This document shows, piece after piece, positions 15,562 to 23,002 of a stretch of 43,951 nt of DNA. The notes under the pieces were generated by a model, which was given only the letters and a program-made list of their open reading frames with translations, was not told the origin of the DNA and did no database searches. This DNA is from JAWLBM01 sp041687675. GTDB taxonomy: Bacteria; Pseudomonadota; Alphaproteobacteria; Rhizobiales; Pleomorphomonadaceae. The position numbers and the translations under genes were made by a program. Numbering within the stretch: position 1 is the stretch's first letter; the number at the start of each line of letters is the position of its first letter. The stretch lies in NCBI GenBank assembly GCA_041687675.1, contig JAWLBM010000040.1, forward strand, positions 1 through 43,951, in the 5' to 3' direction.

Positions 15562-17105
15562 CCGCCCCGCTCGCCGCCGCCCGCCCCGCCCCCGGGACCG
15601 CCGTCGTGCCGGCCCTCCGCGTCGAGGGCATCGTCAAGACCTTTCCCGGCGTGCGCGCGCTCGACCGCGTCGACTTCGACGTGCTGCCCGGCGAGGTGCA
15701 CGCGCTCCTCGGCGAGAACGGCGCCGGCAAGTCGACGCTGATGAAGGTGCTCGCCGGCATGTACCAGCCCGACGAGGGCACGGTCTACGTGGAGGAGCGG
15801 CCGGTGGTCCTGCGCACGCCGCTGCAGGCCAAGAGCTTCGGCGTCGTGCTCATCCACCAGGAGCTGTCGCTGGCGGAGGAGATGACCGCCGCGGAGAACA
15901 TCTTCCTCGGCGAACTGCCGCGCGGGCGCTTTGGCTTCGTCGACTGGAAGACCCTGCACGAGCGCGCCGGGGCGATCCTGAAGCGGCTCGGCTGCGACTT
16001 CGGGCCCGAGGTGCGCGTCGCGCAGCTGTCGATCGCCAAGAAGCAGATGGTCGAGATCGCCCGCGCCCTCACCGTCGACGCCAAGGCGGTCATCTTCGAC
16101 GAGCCGACCGCCTCCCTGACCGACCAGGAGAAGCTGGTCCTCTTCGACATCATCGACGACCTGAAGGCCCAGGGCGTCGGCATCGTCTACATCTCCCACC
16201 GCATGGAGGAGATCTTCCGCATCTCCGACCGGATCAGCGTGCTCCGCGACGGCGGCTTCCGCGGCACGCTCATGACCGCCGAGACCGACGAGGACGAGGT
16301 GACCCGGCTGATGATCGGCCGCAGCCTCGACCTCGGCCACGGCCCCGAGCCGATCGAGGCAGGGGAGACGGTTCTCGAGGTCGAGGGCCTCGCCTGCGGC
16401 GACCTCTTCGAGGACGTCAGCTTCACCGTCCGCGAGGGCGAGGTGGTGGGCTTCTACGGGCTGGTGGGCGCCGGCCGCACCGAGATCGCCCAGACCCTGT
16501 TCGGCCTGCGCACGCCGACCGCCGGGCGGATCCGCATCCTCGGCGAGGAGGTGACGCTCGGCTCGCCCGCCGAGGCGATCGGGAAGGGCATCTCGCTGGT
16601 GCCGGAGAGCCGCAAGGAACAGGGCCTGGTGCTCGGCATGAGCTGCCGCGACAACATCACCCTGCCGCAGATCGGCGACCTCACCGCCGGTCCGTTCGTC
16701 TCCAACGGCGGCGAGATCGCCATCTACGACCAGTATCGCGACCGCCTCGGCATCAAGTCGCCGAGCTGGCGGCAGGCGGTCGGCAACCTCTCCGGCGGCA
16801 ACCAGCAGAAGATCGTCATCGGCAAGTGGCTGGCGATGAAGCCGCGGCTGCTGATCGTCGACGAACCCACCCGCGGCATCGACGTCGGCTCCAAGGCGGA
16901 GATCCACTCGCTCATCCGGGACCTGGCGAAGTCCGGCTACGCGGTGATGGTGATCTCCTCGGAGATGCCGGAGATCCTGCGCGTCTCCGACCGGGTGATC
17001 GCCATGTACCACGGCCGGGTCATGCGCGAGTTCACCGCCGCCGAGGTCAACGAGGACAACCTCGTCCAGGCGATCTCGGGCCTGTCCGCCGACCGGGCCA
17101 CCTGA
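15558..17105 (+). CDS. CUT2-type sugar ABC transporter, double ATPase
   Basis: A 515-residue RbsA/MglA-type protein with two nucleotide-binding domains. The first has Walker A GENGAGKST (52-60), signature LSIAKKQ, Walker B VIFDEPTA and switch SHR. The second has the degenerate Walker A GLVGAGRTE typical of this class, signature LSGGNQQK and Walker B LIVDEPTRGID. It powers uptake through the two permeases from the cytoplasmic face. Its start overlaps the permease stop by four bases. It is the last gene of the transporter operon, with 90 bases before the next coding region. Confidence 0.93.
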   Translation: MTAPLAAARPAPGTAVVPALRVEGIVKTFPGVRALDRVDFDVLPGEVHALLGENGAGKSTLMKVLAGMYQPDEGTVYVEERPVVLRTPLQAKSFGVVLIHQELSLAEEMTAAENIFLGELPRGRFGFVDWKTLHERAGAILKRLGCDFGPEVRVAQLSIAKKQMVEIARALTVDAKAVIFDEPTASLTDQEKLVLFDIIDDLKAQGVGIVYISHRMEEIFRISDRISVLRDGGFRGTLMTAETDEDEVTRLMIGRSLDLGHGPEPIEAGETVLEVEGLACGDLFEDVSFTVREGEVVGFYGLVGAGRTEIAQTLFGLRTPTAGRIRILGEEVTLGSPAEAIGKGISLVPESRKEQGLVLGMSCRDNITLPQIGDLTAGPFVSNGGEIAIYDQYRDRLGIKSPSWRQAVGNLSGGNQQKIVIGKWLAMKPRLLIVDEPTRGIDVGSKAEIHSLIRDLAKSGYAVMVISSEMPEILRVSDRVIAMYHGRVMREFTAAEVNEDNLVQAISGLSADRAT

Positions 17106-17195
17106 TCGCCGGGAAGTGACCGCCGCGGGTCTTCCCCTGGGCCGGCGCGCGCCCCATCCTCTCCGATGGGGTTACCGGACGACGGAGGGGACGGG

Positions 17196-17753
17196 GTGCG
17201 ACGCGCGCTCGCCATTCTCGCGATCATCGCCGCCGGCGCGGCCGGCGTCGCCCGGGCGGACGCCTCGGGGCTCGACGCCGCGCGCGGCGAGGGCACGCAT
17301 GTGATCATGCGCCATGCGCTGGCGCCGGGAACCGGCGATCCGCCGGGCTTCCGGCCCGATGACTGCTCCACCCAGCGCACTCTCTCGGAGGAGGGCCGTG
17401 CGCAGGCCCGGCGCGCCGGCGAGCGGCTGCGCGCCGCCGGACTCAGTTTCGACCTCGTCCTCGCCAGCGCCTGGTGCCGCGCCGCGGAGACCGCCCGGCT
17501 GATGGACATGGGCCCCGTGGCGGTGGAGCCCTCGCTCAACTCCTTCTTCGCCGACCGCTCCGGCGGACCGGCCGCCACGCGCGCGCTCGTCGAGCGGCTT
17601 CGCGCCCTCGACGGCCGCAGGGCGCTGCTCGTCACCCACCAGGTCAACATCACCGCACTCACCGGCGTCTACCCCCGCTCCGGCGAGATGGTGGTGATCC
17701 GCCTCGACGACGACGGCAGCGTCGCCGTCGAGGGGCGCATCGAGGCGCCCTGA
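17196..17753 (+). CDS. Exported histidine phosphatase family protein
   Basis: A 185-residue member of the SixA/phosphoglycerate-mutase-like superfamily. After a short signal sequence (VRRALAILAIIAAGAAGVARA) comes the catalytic VIMRHA motif, with Arg39 and nucleophile His40, then LVLASAWCRAAETARLM and LLVTHQVNITALTG with the second catalytic histidine. The usual RHG triad is RHA here. Exported relatives are often found with outer-membrane or sugar-phosphate genes, and the substrate is unknown. I start at the GTG at 17196 because GGAGGGG lies just upstream and the signal peptide then begins properly; an in-frame ATG at 17166 would add ten polar residues. Confidence 0.8.
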   Translation: MRRALAILAIIAAGAAGVARADASGLDAARGEGTHVIMRHALAPGTGDPPGFRPDDCSTQRTLSEEGRAQARRAGERLRAAGLSFDLVLASAWCRAAETARLMDMGPVAVEPSLNSFFADRSGGPAATRALVERLRALDGRRALLVTHQVNITALTGVYPRSGEMVVIRLDDDGSVAVEGRIEAP

Positions 17754-17775
17754 ACCCCTACATGAGGAGATCGAC

Positions 17776-18144
17776 ATGACCCGGCCCGCCACAGTATTCC
17801 TCGCCGTCGCCGTTTCCCTCGCCGCCGCCGTCCAGGCGCTCGCCCACCACGGCTGGCGCTGGGCCGAGGACGGCAACTTCGAACTCACCGGCGTGATCCG
17901 CGAGGCCCGCCTCGGCAACCCGCACGGGCTCCTCACCGTGGATGTCAACGACGAGGCGTGGACGGTCGAGGTCGGCCAGCCCTGGCGCAACCAGCGGGCG
18001 GGGCTCGAGGACGAGATGCTGGCTCCCGGCGTCGAGATCATGGTCAGCGGCGCCCGCTCGGCCGATCCGGAGCAGAAGCTGGTGAAGGCCGAGCGGGTCA
18101 CGATCGACGGCCAGCTCTACGACCTCTATCCCGGGCGGGACTGA
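17776..18144 (+). CDS. DUF6152-like exported protein
   Basis: A 122-residue protein with a signal peptide ending AQALA before HHGWRW. The His-His-Gly-Trp start of the mature chain, followed by FELTGVIREARLGNPHGLLTVDVNDEAWTVEVG, is the pattern of proteins annotated DUF6152, a small periplasmic beta domain. The N-terminal histidines could bind a metal, but that is inference. GAGGAGA lies seven bases before the ATG. The next gene, a small membrane protein, starts six bases after its stop, so the two form a pair. Confidence 0.75.
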   Translation: MTRPATVFLAVAVSLAAAVQALAHHGWRWAEDGNFELTGVIREARLGNPHGLLTVDVNDEAWTVEVGQPWRNQRAGLEDEMLAPGVEIMVSGARSADPEQKLVKAERVTIDGQLYDLYPGRD

Positions 18145-18150
18145 CGGGCG

Positions 18151-18603
18151 GTGGAGGCGTTCGTCGCGGCCCTCGAGGGCAACACGCTCGTCGCCGCGCT
18201 CAGGGCGTCGCGCTACGCCTATCCGCTGGTGAACGTCGGCCACGTGCTCGGCCTTGCGACCCTGTTCGGCGCCATCCTGCTGCTGGACCTCCGCCTTCTC
18301 GGCGTCGCGCCCTCGGTCGACGCCGAGGCTCTCGCCGGGCTCGCGGTGCCGATCGCGGCGGCGGGGCTGGCGCTCGCCGTCGCGACCGGCGCGCTGCTCT
18401 TCGCCGTGCGCGCCGGGGAGTATCTCGAGAGCCCGGCGTTCCTCGCCAAGATGGCCTTCGTCGGCCTCGGCCTCGCCAACGCGATCGGGCAGAGGGCGAG
18501 CGGGCTCGCCGCCCGCCTGCCCCGCCTCGCGGCCACGGTCTCGCTGGTGGCCTGGACCGGGGCCCTTATCGCCGGCCGGCTGATCGGCTATCTCGAGGCC
18601 TGA
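18151..18603 (+). CDS. Small four-helix membrane protein, DUF6644/DUF2214-like
   Basis: A 150-residue integral membrane protein with four hydrophobic segments (about 27-50, 64-87, 95-115 and 122-145). The first carries a conserved-looking histidine in NVGHVLGLATLFGAILLLDLRLLG. This layout resembles DUF6644 and DUF2214 proteins found beside DUF6152 genes; the exact family is uncertain. It starts with GTG at 18151, and no better start is in frame. I infer that it works with the exported protein encoded six bases upstream, perhaps as membrane partner of a periplasmic metal- or haem-related protein. Confidence 0.65.
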   Translation: MEAFVAALEGNTLVAALRASRYAYPLVNVGHVLGLATLFGAILLLDLRLLGVAPSVDAEALAGLAVPIAAAGLALAVATGALLFAVRAGEYLESPAFLAKMAFVGLGLANAIGQRASGLAARLPRLAATVSLVAWTGALIAGRLIGYLEA

Positions 18604-18626
18604 GGGGAGCGTCGAAGGAGGAGCTC

Positions 18627-19289
18627 ATGGCCAGGATCGGCCTCGTCACCGGCTTCGAGCCCTTCGCCGGGCTGCCGTCCAACCCGTCCGAGCGCGTGCT
18701 CGCCCATGTCGGCGGCTTCGAGGCCTCGGGCTTCCGGGTGGTCGCGCGGGTGCTGCCGGTGAGCTTCCTCAGGACGCCGGAGGCCGTCGCGGCGCTTCTC
18801 GCCGAGCACGACCCCGCCTTCGTCGTGTCGCTCGGGCTCGCCGGCGGGGCGCCGGTGCCCCGGGTGGAGATGATGGCGCTCAACGCCAGCCACGCGGGCG
18901 TGCCGGACAACGACGGGATCGCCCCGGCCGGCGGCGTCAGGGTCGGCGAGGGGCCGCAGGCGCGGCGCGCCACCTGGGACGGTCCGGCGGTGGTCGAGGC
19001 GATCGAGGCGGAGGGGCTGCCGGCGCGGCTCTCCTTCCACGCGGGCGGGCACCTCTGCAACCATACGCTCTATACGGTGCTCGGCCTCCTCGACGGCCGC
19101 TCCCCCGCCGTCCCCGCCGGCTTCCTCCATTTGCCGCACCTTCCCGAGGAGGTCGTGTGGATGCGGGCGGAGGCCGCCGCCGGCCGGCGGCCGGGCCCTT
19201 GGGAGCAGCCTTCGATGCCGCTGGAGGCGCAGGTGCGCGCGGTGCGGGCGGCGGTGCAGGCGGTGGCGCGGCAGGCGGCGGCCGGCTGA
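18627..19289 (+). CDS. pcp: Pyroglutamyl-peptidase I
   Basis: A 220-residue cysteine peptidase (family C15) that removes N-terminal pyroglutamate from peptides in the cytoplasm. The catalytic triad falls at Glu81 (VEMMALN), Cys144 (GHLCNHTLY) and His168 (GFLHLPHLPEE), the same numbering as the characterised Bacillus enzyme. The N-terminal TGFEPFAGLPSNPS is the family signature. AAGGAGGAG precedes the ATG. It converges on the UDG-family gene with only seven bases between stops. Confidence 0.92.
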   Translation: MARIGLVTGFEPFAGLPSNPSERVLAHVGGFEASGFRVVARVLPVSFLRTPEAVAALLAEHDPAFVVSLGLAGGAPVPRVEMMALNASHAGVPDNDGIAPAGGVRVGEGPQARRATWDGPAVVEAIEAEGLPARLSFHAGGHLCNHTLYTVLGLLDGRSPAVPAGFLHLPHLPEEVVWMRAEAAAGRRPGPWEQPSMPLEAQVRAVRAAVQAVARQAAAG

Positions 19290-19296
19290 GCGCCGT

Positions 19297-19884
19297 TCAG
19301 TCCTCCGCCAGCACCTCGCCGACGCGACGCCGGAGCGCCGGCAGCAGGTCCGCCTCGAACCAGGGGTTCAGCGCCATCCAGCGGCGGTTGCGCGGGCTCG
19401 GGTGCGGCAGCGGCACGACCGGTCCCGCGGCGCCGCCCGCCTCGCGGACGATCGCCGCGAGTCTCTCCGAGCGCCGGCCGGGAACGTGCCAGTCGAGCGC
19501 GTGCCGGCCGACGACGAGGACGAGGCGGATCTGCGGAAGGGCGTCGAGGATCCGTCGCCGCCACAGCGGGGCGCACTCGGGCCGCGGCGGCAGGTCGCCG
19601 CCCCGGCCGGTGCCCGGGAAGCAGAAGCCCATCGGCACCAGGGCGATCCTCGCCGGGTCGTAGAAGGTGGCGCGGTCGATGCCCATCCACGCGCGCAGCC
19701 GGTCGCCGGAGACGTCGTCGAAGGGAACGCCGCGCTCGTGCGCCCGCCGGCCGGGCGCCTGCCCGGCGACGAGGATCCGTGCGCGCGGATCCGCCTGCAG
19801 GATCGGCCGGGGGCCGAGCGGCAGGCCGTCGCAGGCGGTGCAGGCGCGGACGGCGGCGAGCAGGTCGTCGAGCGACCCGCTCAC
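19297..19884 (-). CDS. Uracil-DNA glycosylase family protein
   Basis: A 195-residue UDG-superfamily protein. Motif 1 is VAGQAPGRRAHERGVPF and motif 2 is PLPHPSPRNRRW. Four cysteines (Cys15 and Cys18 in CTAC, then FCFPG and PECAPL) could ligate an iron-sulphur cluster, as in family 4 enzymes. Motif 1 has GQAPG, as in family 4/5 proteins. It probably excises uracil or deaminated bases, but this subgroup is not assigned by sight. The start is the GTG at 19884, which overlaps the LacI stop (GTGA), so it is translationally coupled to a sugar regulator, an odd pairing. Confidence 0.78.
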   Translation of the reverse strand: MSGSLDDLLAAVRACTACDGLPLGPRPILQADPRARILVAGQAPGRRAHERGVPFDDVSGDRLRAWMGIDRATFYDPARIALVPMGFCFPGTGRGGDLPPRPECAPLWRRRILDALPQIRLVLVVGRHALDWHVPGRRSERLAAIVREAGGAAGPVVPLPHPSPRNRRWMALNPWFEADLLPALRRRVGEVLAED

Positions 19885-20969
19885 GCCCCGGCGTCCGGCG
19901 GCGGGGCGGTGGAGCCGCGCCGCACCAGCCGTATCGGCAGCGTCTCGCGGCGGACCTCGGCGCGCGGGTCGAGGATCATTTCGACCGCGAGGCGGCCGAG
20001 CGCGGCGATCGGCTGCGCGACGGTGGTGAGCGGCGGATCGGAGGTCTCGCCCTCCGGCACCCCGTCGAAGCCGACCACCGACACGTCCTGCGGCACCGTG
20101 AGGCCGCGCCGGCGCAGCCACTCCAGCGCGACAAGGGCGATCCTGTCGGACATGGCGAGCAGCGCGGTCGGCGGCCGGTCACCGGAGAACAGCGCCTCGA
20201 GGGCCGGAACGGTCGTCTCTTCGTCGTTTTCAGTTTCGAAGATCGGCACCGACTCCGGGTCGATGCCGCAGTCGGCAAGGACGTCGAGGTAGCCTTCGAC
20301 CCGCTCGCGGGAACTCGCGTAGGCGGCGCGGCGGACCTCCTCGCGGCTGACGCGCCCGCTGCGGCGGTTGACGAAGGGGATCGACAGGATGGCGAAGCGG
20401 CGATGGCCGAGGTCCGCCAGGTGCCCCGCGGCGAGCCGTGCGCCCGCGGCATTGTCGATCCCGACCGCCGGGATCGACGGATCGCGGCTGCCGAGTTCGA
20501 GCGCCACGAAGGGGAGGTCGCGATCGCGCGTCAATTCGATCAGCCGGGGACCGCCCTGCAGGCAGAACAGGATGAAGCCGTCCACCAGCGCCGTGGAAAT
20601 GTTCCAGGCGAGCGCCTCCTCGTTCGCCGCCGAGACCAGCGAGATGCCGGCGCCGCCGCGGTCGCAGGCCTCGGCGATGCCGGTCATCAGCGTGCGGGCG
20701 AAGGGATCCTCGAAGAAGTAGGCGATCGGCTCGGCGGTGGCGACGCCGATGGCGTTGACCTTGCCGGCCCTGAGGAGCCGCCCCTTGGGGTCCGGCCCCT
20801 TGTAGCCGAGCGCTTTCGCGGCCGCCTCGACCTTCTCGCGCACCTCCGGCCGGACCACCTCTGGGCGGTTGAACACGTTGGACGCGGTGCCCTGCGAGAC
20901 GCCGGCGGCCCTTGCCACGTCGACGAGCCGCACCGTCCGCTCGCCCCTGTCGATCCGCTGCGCCGCCAC
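19881..20969 (-). CDS. LacI family transcriptional regulator
   Basis: A 362-residue repressor. The N-terminal helix-turn-helix reads VRLVDVARAAGVSQGTASNVFNRPE, with the hinge helix VREKVEAAAKALGY. The rest is a periplasmic-binding-type effector domain (VDGFILFCLQ, HRRFAILSIP, TALLAMSDRIALVALEWLRRRGLTVPQDVSVVGFDG). It should bind the TTGAA-N-CG-N-TTCAA sites at 21111-21208 just upstream and so control itself and the divergent genes; the effector sugar is unknown. I place the start at the GTG at 20969 because GGGGGAGGAG lies six bases upstream. A TTG at 20987 would add six residues across that site. Confidence 0.9.
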   Translation of the reverse strand: MAAQRIDRGERTVRLVDVARAAGVSQGTASNVFNRPEVVRPEVREKVEAAAKALGYKGPDPKGRLLRAGKVNAIGVATAEPIAYFFEDPFARTLMTGIAEACDRGGAGISLVSAANEEALAWNISTALVDGFILFCLQGGPRLIELTRDRDLPFVALELGSRDPSIPAVGIDNAAGARLAAGHLADLGHRRFAILSIPFVNRRSGRVSREEVRRAAYASSRERVEGYLDVLADCGIDPESVPIFETENDEETTVPALEALFSGDRPPTALLAMSDRIALVALEWLRRRGLTVPQDVSVVGFDGVPEGETSDPPLTTVAQPIAALGRLAVEMILDPRAEVRRETLPIRLVRRGSTAPPPDAGA

Positions 20970-21110
20970 CTCGCTCCTCCCCCACAAGGCCCGGTCGGGT
21001 CCCGGACGCCCGGACAGCCGCCGGCGGTCCGGGGCCGGCCGACTCCGACCCGTCCGCCGGCCGGCGCCTGCGTCGCGGACCGCTCGCTGCGGAGGATCCT
21101 ACCGGGTTGT

Positions 21111-21124
21111 TTGAATCGCTTCAA
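21111..21124. promoter_or_regulatory. LacI-type operator O1
   Basis: TTGAATCGCTTCAA: a palindrome with central CG, the usual LacI-family form. The match to TTGAA-N-CG-N-TTCAA is complete. It lies 21 bases before the -35 box of the rightward promoter and 142 bases upstream of the LacI start. Confidence 0.75.
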
Positions 21125-21131
21125 ACGGGGC

Positions 21132-21160
21132 TTGACGCGACGGTTTCGAAGTGGCAAATT
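21132..21160 (+). promoter_or_regulatory. Rightward sigma-70-type promoter inside the operator cluster
   Basis: TTGACG at 21132..21137 and CAAATT at 21155..21160 are separated by 17 bases. Operator O2 begins at the base after the -10 box, so a bound repressor would block transcription toward the 39-residue ORF and the SDR gene. Confidence 0.5.
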
Positions 21161-21174
21161 TTGAACCGATTCAA
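21161..21174. promoter_or_regulatory. LacI-type operator O2
   Basis: TTGAACCGATTCAA: same consensus and central CG as O1, centred 50 bases from it. It abuts the -10 box of the rightward promoter, the classical position for steric repression. Confidence 0.75.
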
Positions 21175-21194
21175 GAGGCGGGTCCGCCGCGTGA

Positions 21195-21208
21195 TTGAAT
21201 CGATTCAT
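21195..21208. promoter_or_regulatory. LacI-type operator O3
   Basis: TTGAATCGATTCAT: its inner 12 bases are a perfect palindrome, and only the last base departs from the consensus. It is centred 34 bases from O2 and lies in the expected untranslated leader of the rightward transcript. Confidence 0.7.
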
Positions 21209-21308
21209 GAGCGCCCTCGCACCGCGTCGCGCCGCTCCGGGACCTGTCGTCCCGGTCGGTTCCGCTTGCGGCCGGCGAGGCTGGGGCGAGGACAGGAAAG
21301 GACCGTCG

Positions 21309-21428
21309 ATGATCCCCGCGAGCTATCTCTTCAAGGACCTCTACCGCCGCCGCTTCGTCGAGGCGGATGCCGTACCCGAGCGACCGCGCCGGCCCGCCTC
21401 CGCCCCGACCCAGCCGACCCGCCGGTGA
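21309..21428 (+). CDS. Small 39-residue protein under the LacI-type operators
   Basis: A short reading frame starting MIPASYLFKDLYRRRFVE and ending in a proline/arginine-rich tail. GGAAAGGA lies six bases before the ATG. It is the first frame downstream of the rightward promoter and the three operators. The ordered, aromatic-rich first half looks like real protein; the low-complexity tail does not. I do not recognise the family. It could be a leader peptide, a small protein of a sugar operon, or what is left of an operon whose main genes were lost. Confidence 0.5.
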   Translation: MIPASYLFKDLYRRRFVEADAVPERPRRPASAPTQPTRR

Positions 21429-21447
21429 GCGGGTCGGCGCGGCGGCC

Positions 21448-21576
21448 TCAGCGTCCCAGCGCCTCGACAACCAGTCGGGCCGCCTCGGCGCCCGAGACCT
21501 GCTGCTGGCCGGTGACGAGGTTGCCGTCGCGCACCGCGACGGTCGCAATCCGATGACCGACTGGCTGGTCGGGGAA
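21448..21576 (-). pseudogene. C-terminal remnant of a DJ-1/PfpI-type (type 1 glutamine amidotransferase-like) protein
   Basis: Read leftward to the TGA at 21450..21448, the frame gives VAVRDGNLVTGQQQVSGAEA followed by ARLVVEALGR. This matches the last strand and helix of DJ-1/PfpI proteins, where RDGNLVTGQNPxS and a final helix are typical. No nucleophile-elbow cysteine or N-terminal part exists upstream, and the SDR gene begins at 21642 on the other strand. The remaining 30-40 residues cannot form the fold. Confidence 0.55.
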
Positions 21577-21641
21577 CTGAGGGCGGTTGCGGAGGTGGCG
21601 GTCTCGCGGCGACACTCGCGGACGAGACGAGGGAGGGCGGC

Positions 21642-22352
21642 ATGGACCGGACGGACGACGTGGTGATCGTGACGGGAGCCGGGGGCAACCTCGGCGCGGC
21701 GGTGGCGAGGGTTCTCGCCGCGGAGGGGCGGCGGCTGGTGCTGGTCGACCGCAGCGGCGACAAGCTGGAGCGGGCGGTCGCGGACCTCGGCGGCGGCGAG
21801 ATCCTCCCCGTCGCGGCCGCCAACCTCGCCGACCCGGCCGAGGCCGAGGGCCTCGTGGCGCGGACGCTCGAGCGCTTCGGCGGCGTCGGCGCCCTCGTCA
21901 ACACCATCGGCGGCTTCGCCATGGGCCGGGTCGCCGGCGGCGAGGCGCTCGGCCAGTGGGACCGGATGATGGAGGCGAACGCCCGCATCGCCCTCGTGCT
22001 CTCCGCGGCCGTGCTGCCGGCGATGGTGGAGCGTCGCTACGGGCGCATCGTCCACGTCTCCGCCGGGGCCGCGCTGAAGGCCGGGGCGGGGCTCGCGGCC
22101 TATGCCGCCGCCAAGGCCGCGCTCCTCCGCCTCACCGAGGCGATCGCCGCCGAGCACCGGGGCGACGGAATCGCCGCCAACTGCATCCTGCCGGGCACCA
22201 TCGACACGCCGGAGAACCGCGCCGCCATGCCGAAGGCGAACCGCGACGGCTGGGTGGCGCCGGAGGCGATCGCCCGCCTCGCCGCCTTCCTGGCCTCCCC
22301 CGCCGGCGGTGTGGTCACGGGCGCTGCGGTTCCGGCGACGGGGCCGGCCTAG
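21642..22352 (+). CDS. SDR family oxidoreductase
   Basis: A 236-residue short-chain dehydrogenase with TGAGGNLG (11-18), Ser140, Tyr154 and Lys158 (YAAAK). The usual NNAG motif is NTIGG here, and the C-terminus ends early after VVTGAAVPATGPA, both marks of a divergent member. It probably uses NAD(P) on an unknown alcohol or ketone. GAGGGAGGGCGGC precedes the ATG. It could be the last gene of the LacI-controlled rightward transcript, 213 bases beyond the small ORF, but the DJ-1 remnant in between suggests the neighbourhood was rearranged. Confidence 0.82.
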   Translation: MDRTDDVVIVTGAGGNLGAAVARVLAAEGRRLVLVDRSGDKLERAVADLGGGEILPVAAANLADPAEAEGLVARTLERFGGVGALVNTIGGFAMGRVAGGEALGQWDRMMEANARIALVLSAAVLPAMVERRYGRIVHVSAGAALKAGAGLAAYAAAKAALLRLTEAIAAEHRGDGIAANCILPGTIDTPENRAAMPKANRDGWVAPEAIARLAAFLASPAGGVVTGAAVPATGPA

Positions 22353-22477
22353 GGGTATCTGCGTACGTATTCGCCCTGCTTATCCGGAAGCCGTCTGGAT
22401 ACCGGCGGTTAATGCCCTCGCCGGTTTGATGGCCTCCTACGGGTCGACAGGACACGGGGTCCCGGAGGGGGCAAGAC

Positions 22478-23002
22478 ATGGCAACAGCAAGACCAACGCC
22501 GACCGGGCGCGAGAGTCCGTTCGACGTCGACGAGATCATCGTCACCAAGACCGACGTCAAGGGACGGATCACCTATGCCAACGACGTGTTCCTCCGGGTC
22601 TCCCGGTACACGTCGGCCGAGGTGGTCGGCCAGCCGCACAGCATCATCCGGCATCCGGACATGCCGCGCTGCATCTTCAAGCTGCTCTGGGATACGCTCG
22701 AGGCGAAGCAGGAGATCTTCGCCTATGTGGTGAACCTCGCGTCCAACGGCGACCACTACTGGGTGTTCGCGCATGTGACGCCGAGCTTCGACGGCTCCGG
22801 CAACGTGGTCGGCTACCACTCGATGCGCCGCAAGCCGGACCCGCAGCAGATCGCCGCGATCCAGCCGCTCTACCGCGAGCTTCTCGAGGAGGAGCGGCGG
22901 CCGACGAGCCGCAAGGACGGCATGCTGAGCGCCCACGACAGTCTGCACCAGATGCTTCGTTCCAAGGGGGTCGCCTATGACCGGTTCATCCTCGCTGTCT
23001 AG
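22478..23002 (+). CDS. PAS-domain sensor protein, Aer-like
   Basis: A 174-residue soluble protein. Residues about 15-125 are a PAS domain of the aerotaxis (Aer) type: VDEIIVTKTDVKGRITYAN, GQPHSIIRHPDMPRCIFKLLW and ASNGDHYWVFAHVTP. Aer PAS domains bind FAD and sense redox state. The C-terminus (LYRELLEEERRPTSRKDGML ... VAYDRFILAV) is a helical tail that I recognise from other stand-alone Aer-like PAS proteins. GGAGGGGGCAAG precedes the ATG. It overlaps the next gene, a membrane MCP without its own sensor domain, by 26 bases, so the two likely form one receptor. Confidence 0.85.
   Translation: MATARPTPTGRESPFDVDEIIVTKTDVKGRITYANDVFLRVSRYTSAEVVGQPHSIIRHPDMPRCIFKLLWDTLEAKQEIFAYVVNLASNGDHYWVFAHVTPSFDGSGNVVGYHSMRRKPDPQQIAAIQPLYRELLEEERRPTSRKDGMLSAHDSLHQMLRSKGVAYDRFILAV

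Noticed and set aside
15991..16060. Defective first nucleotide-binding domain in the sugar ATPase (signature LSIAKKQ instead of LSGGQ)
   Set aside because: LSxAxxQ-like signatures in the first half and a degenerate second Walker A are normal for RbsA/MglA-type double ATPases.
20969..20987. TTG start for the LacI regulator at 20987
   Set aside because: It would place the strong GGGGGAGGAG site inside the coding region; the GTG at 20969 is correctly spaced from it.
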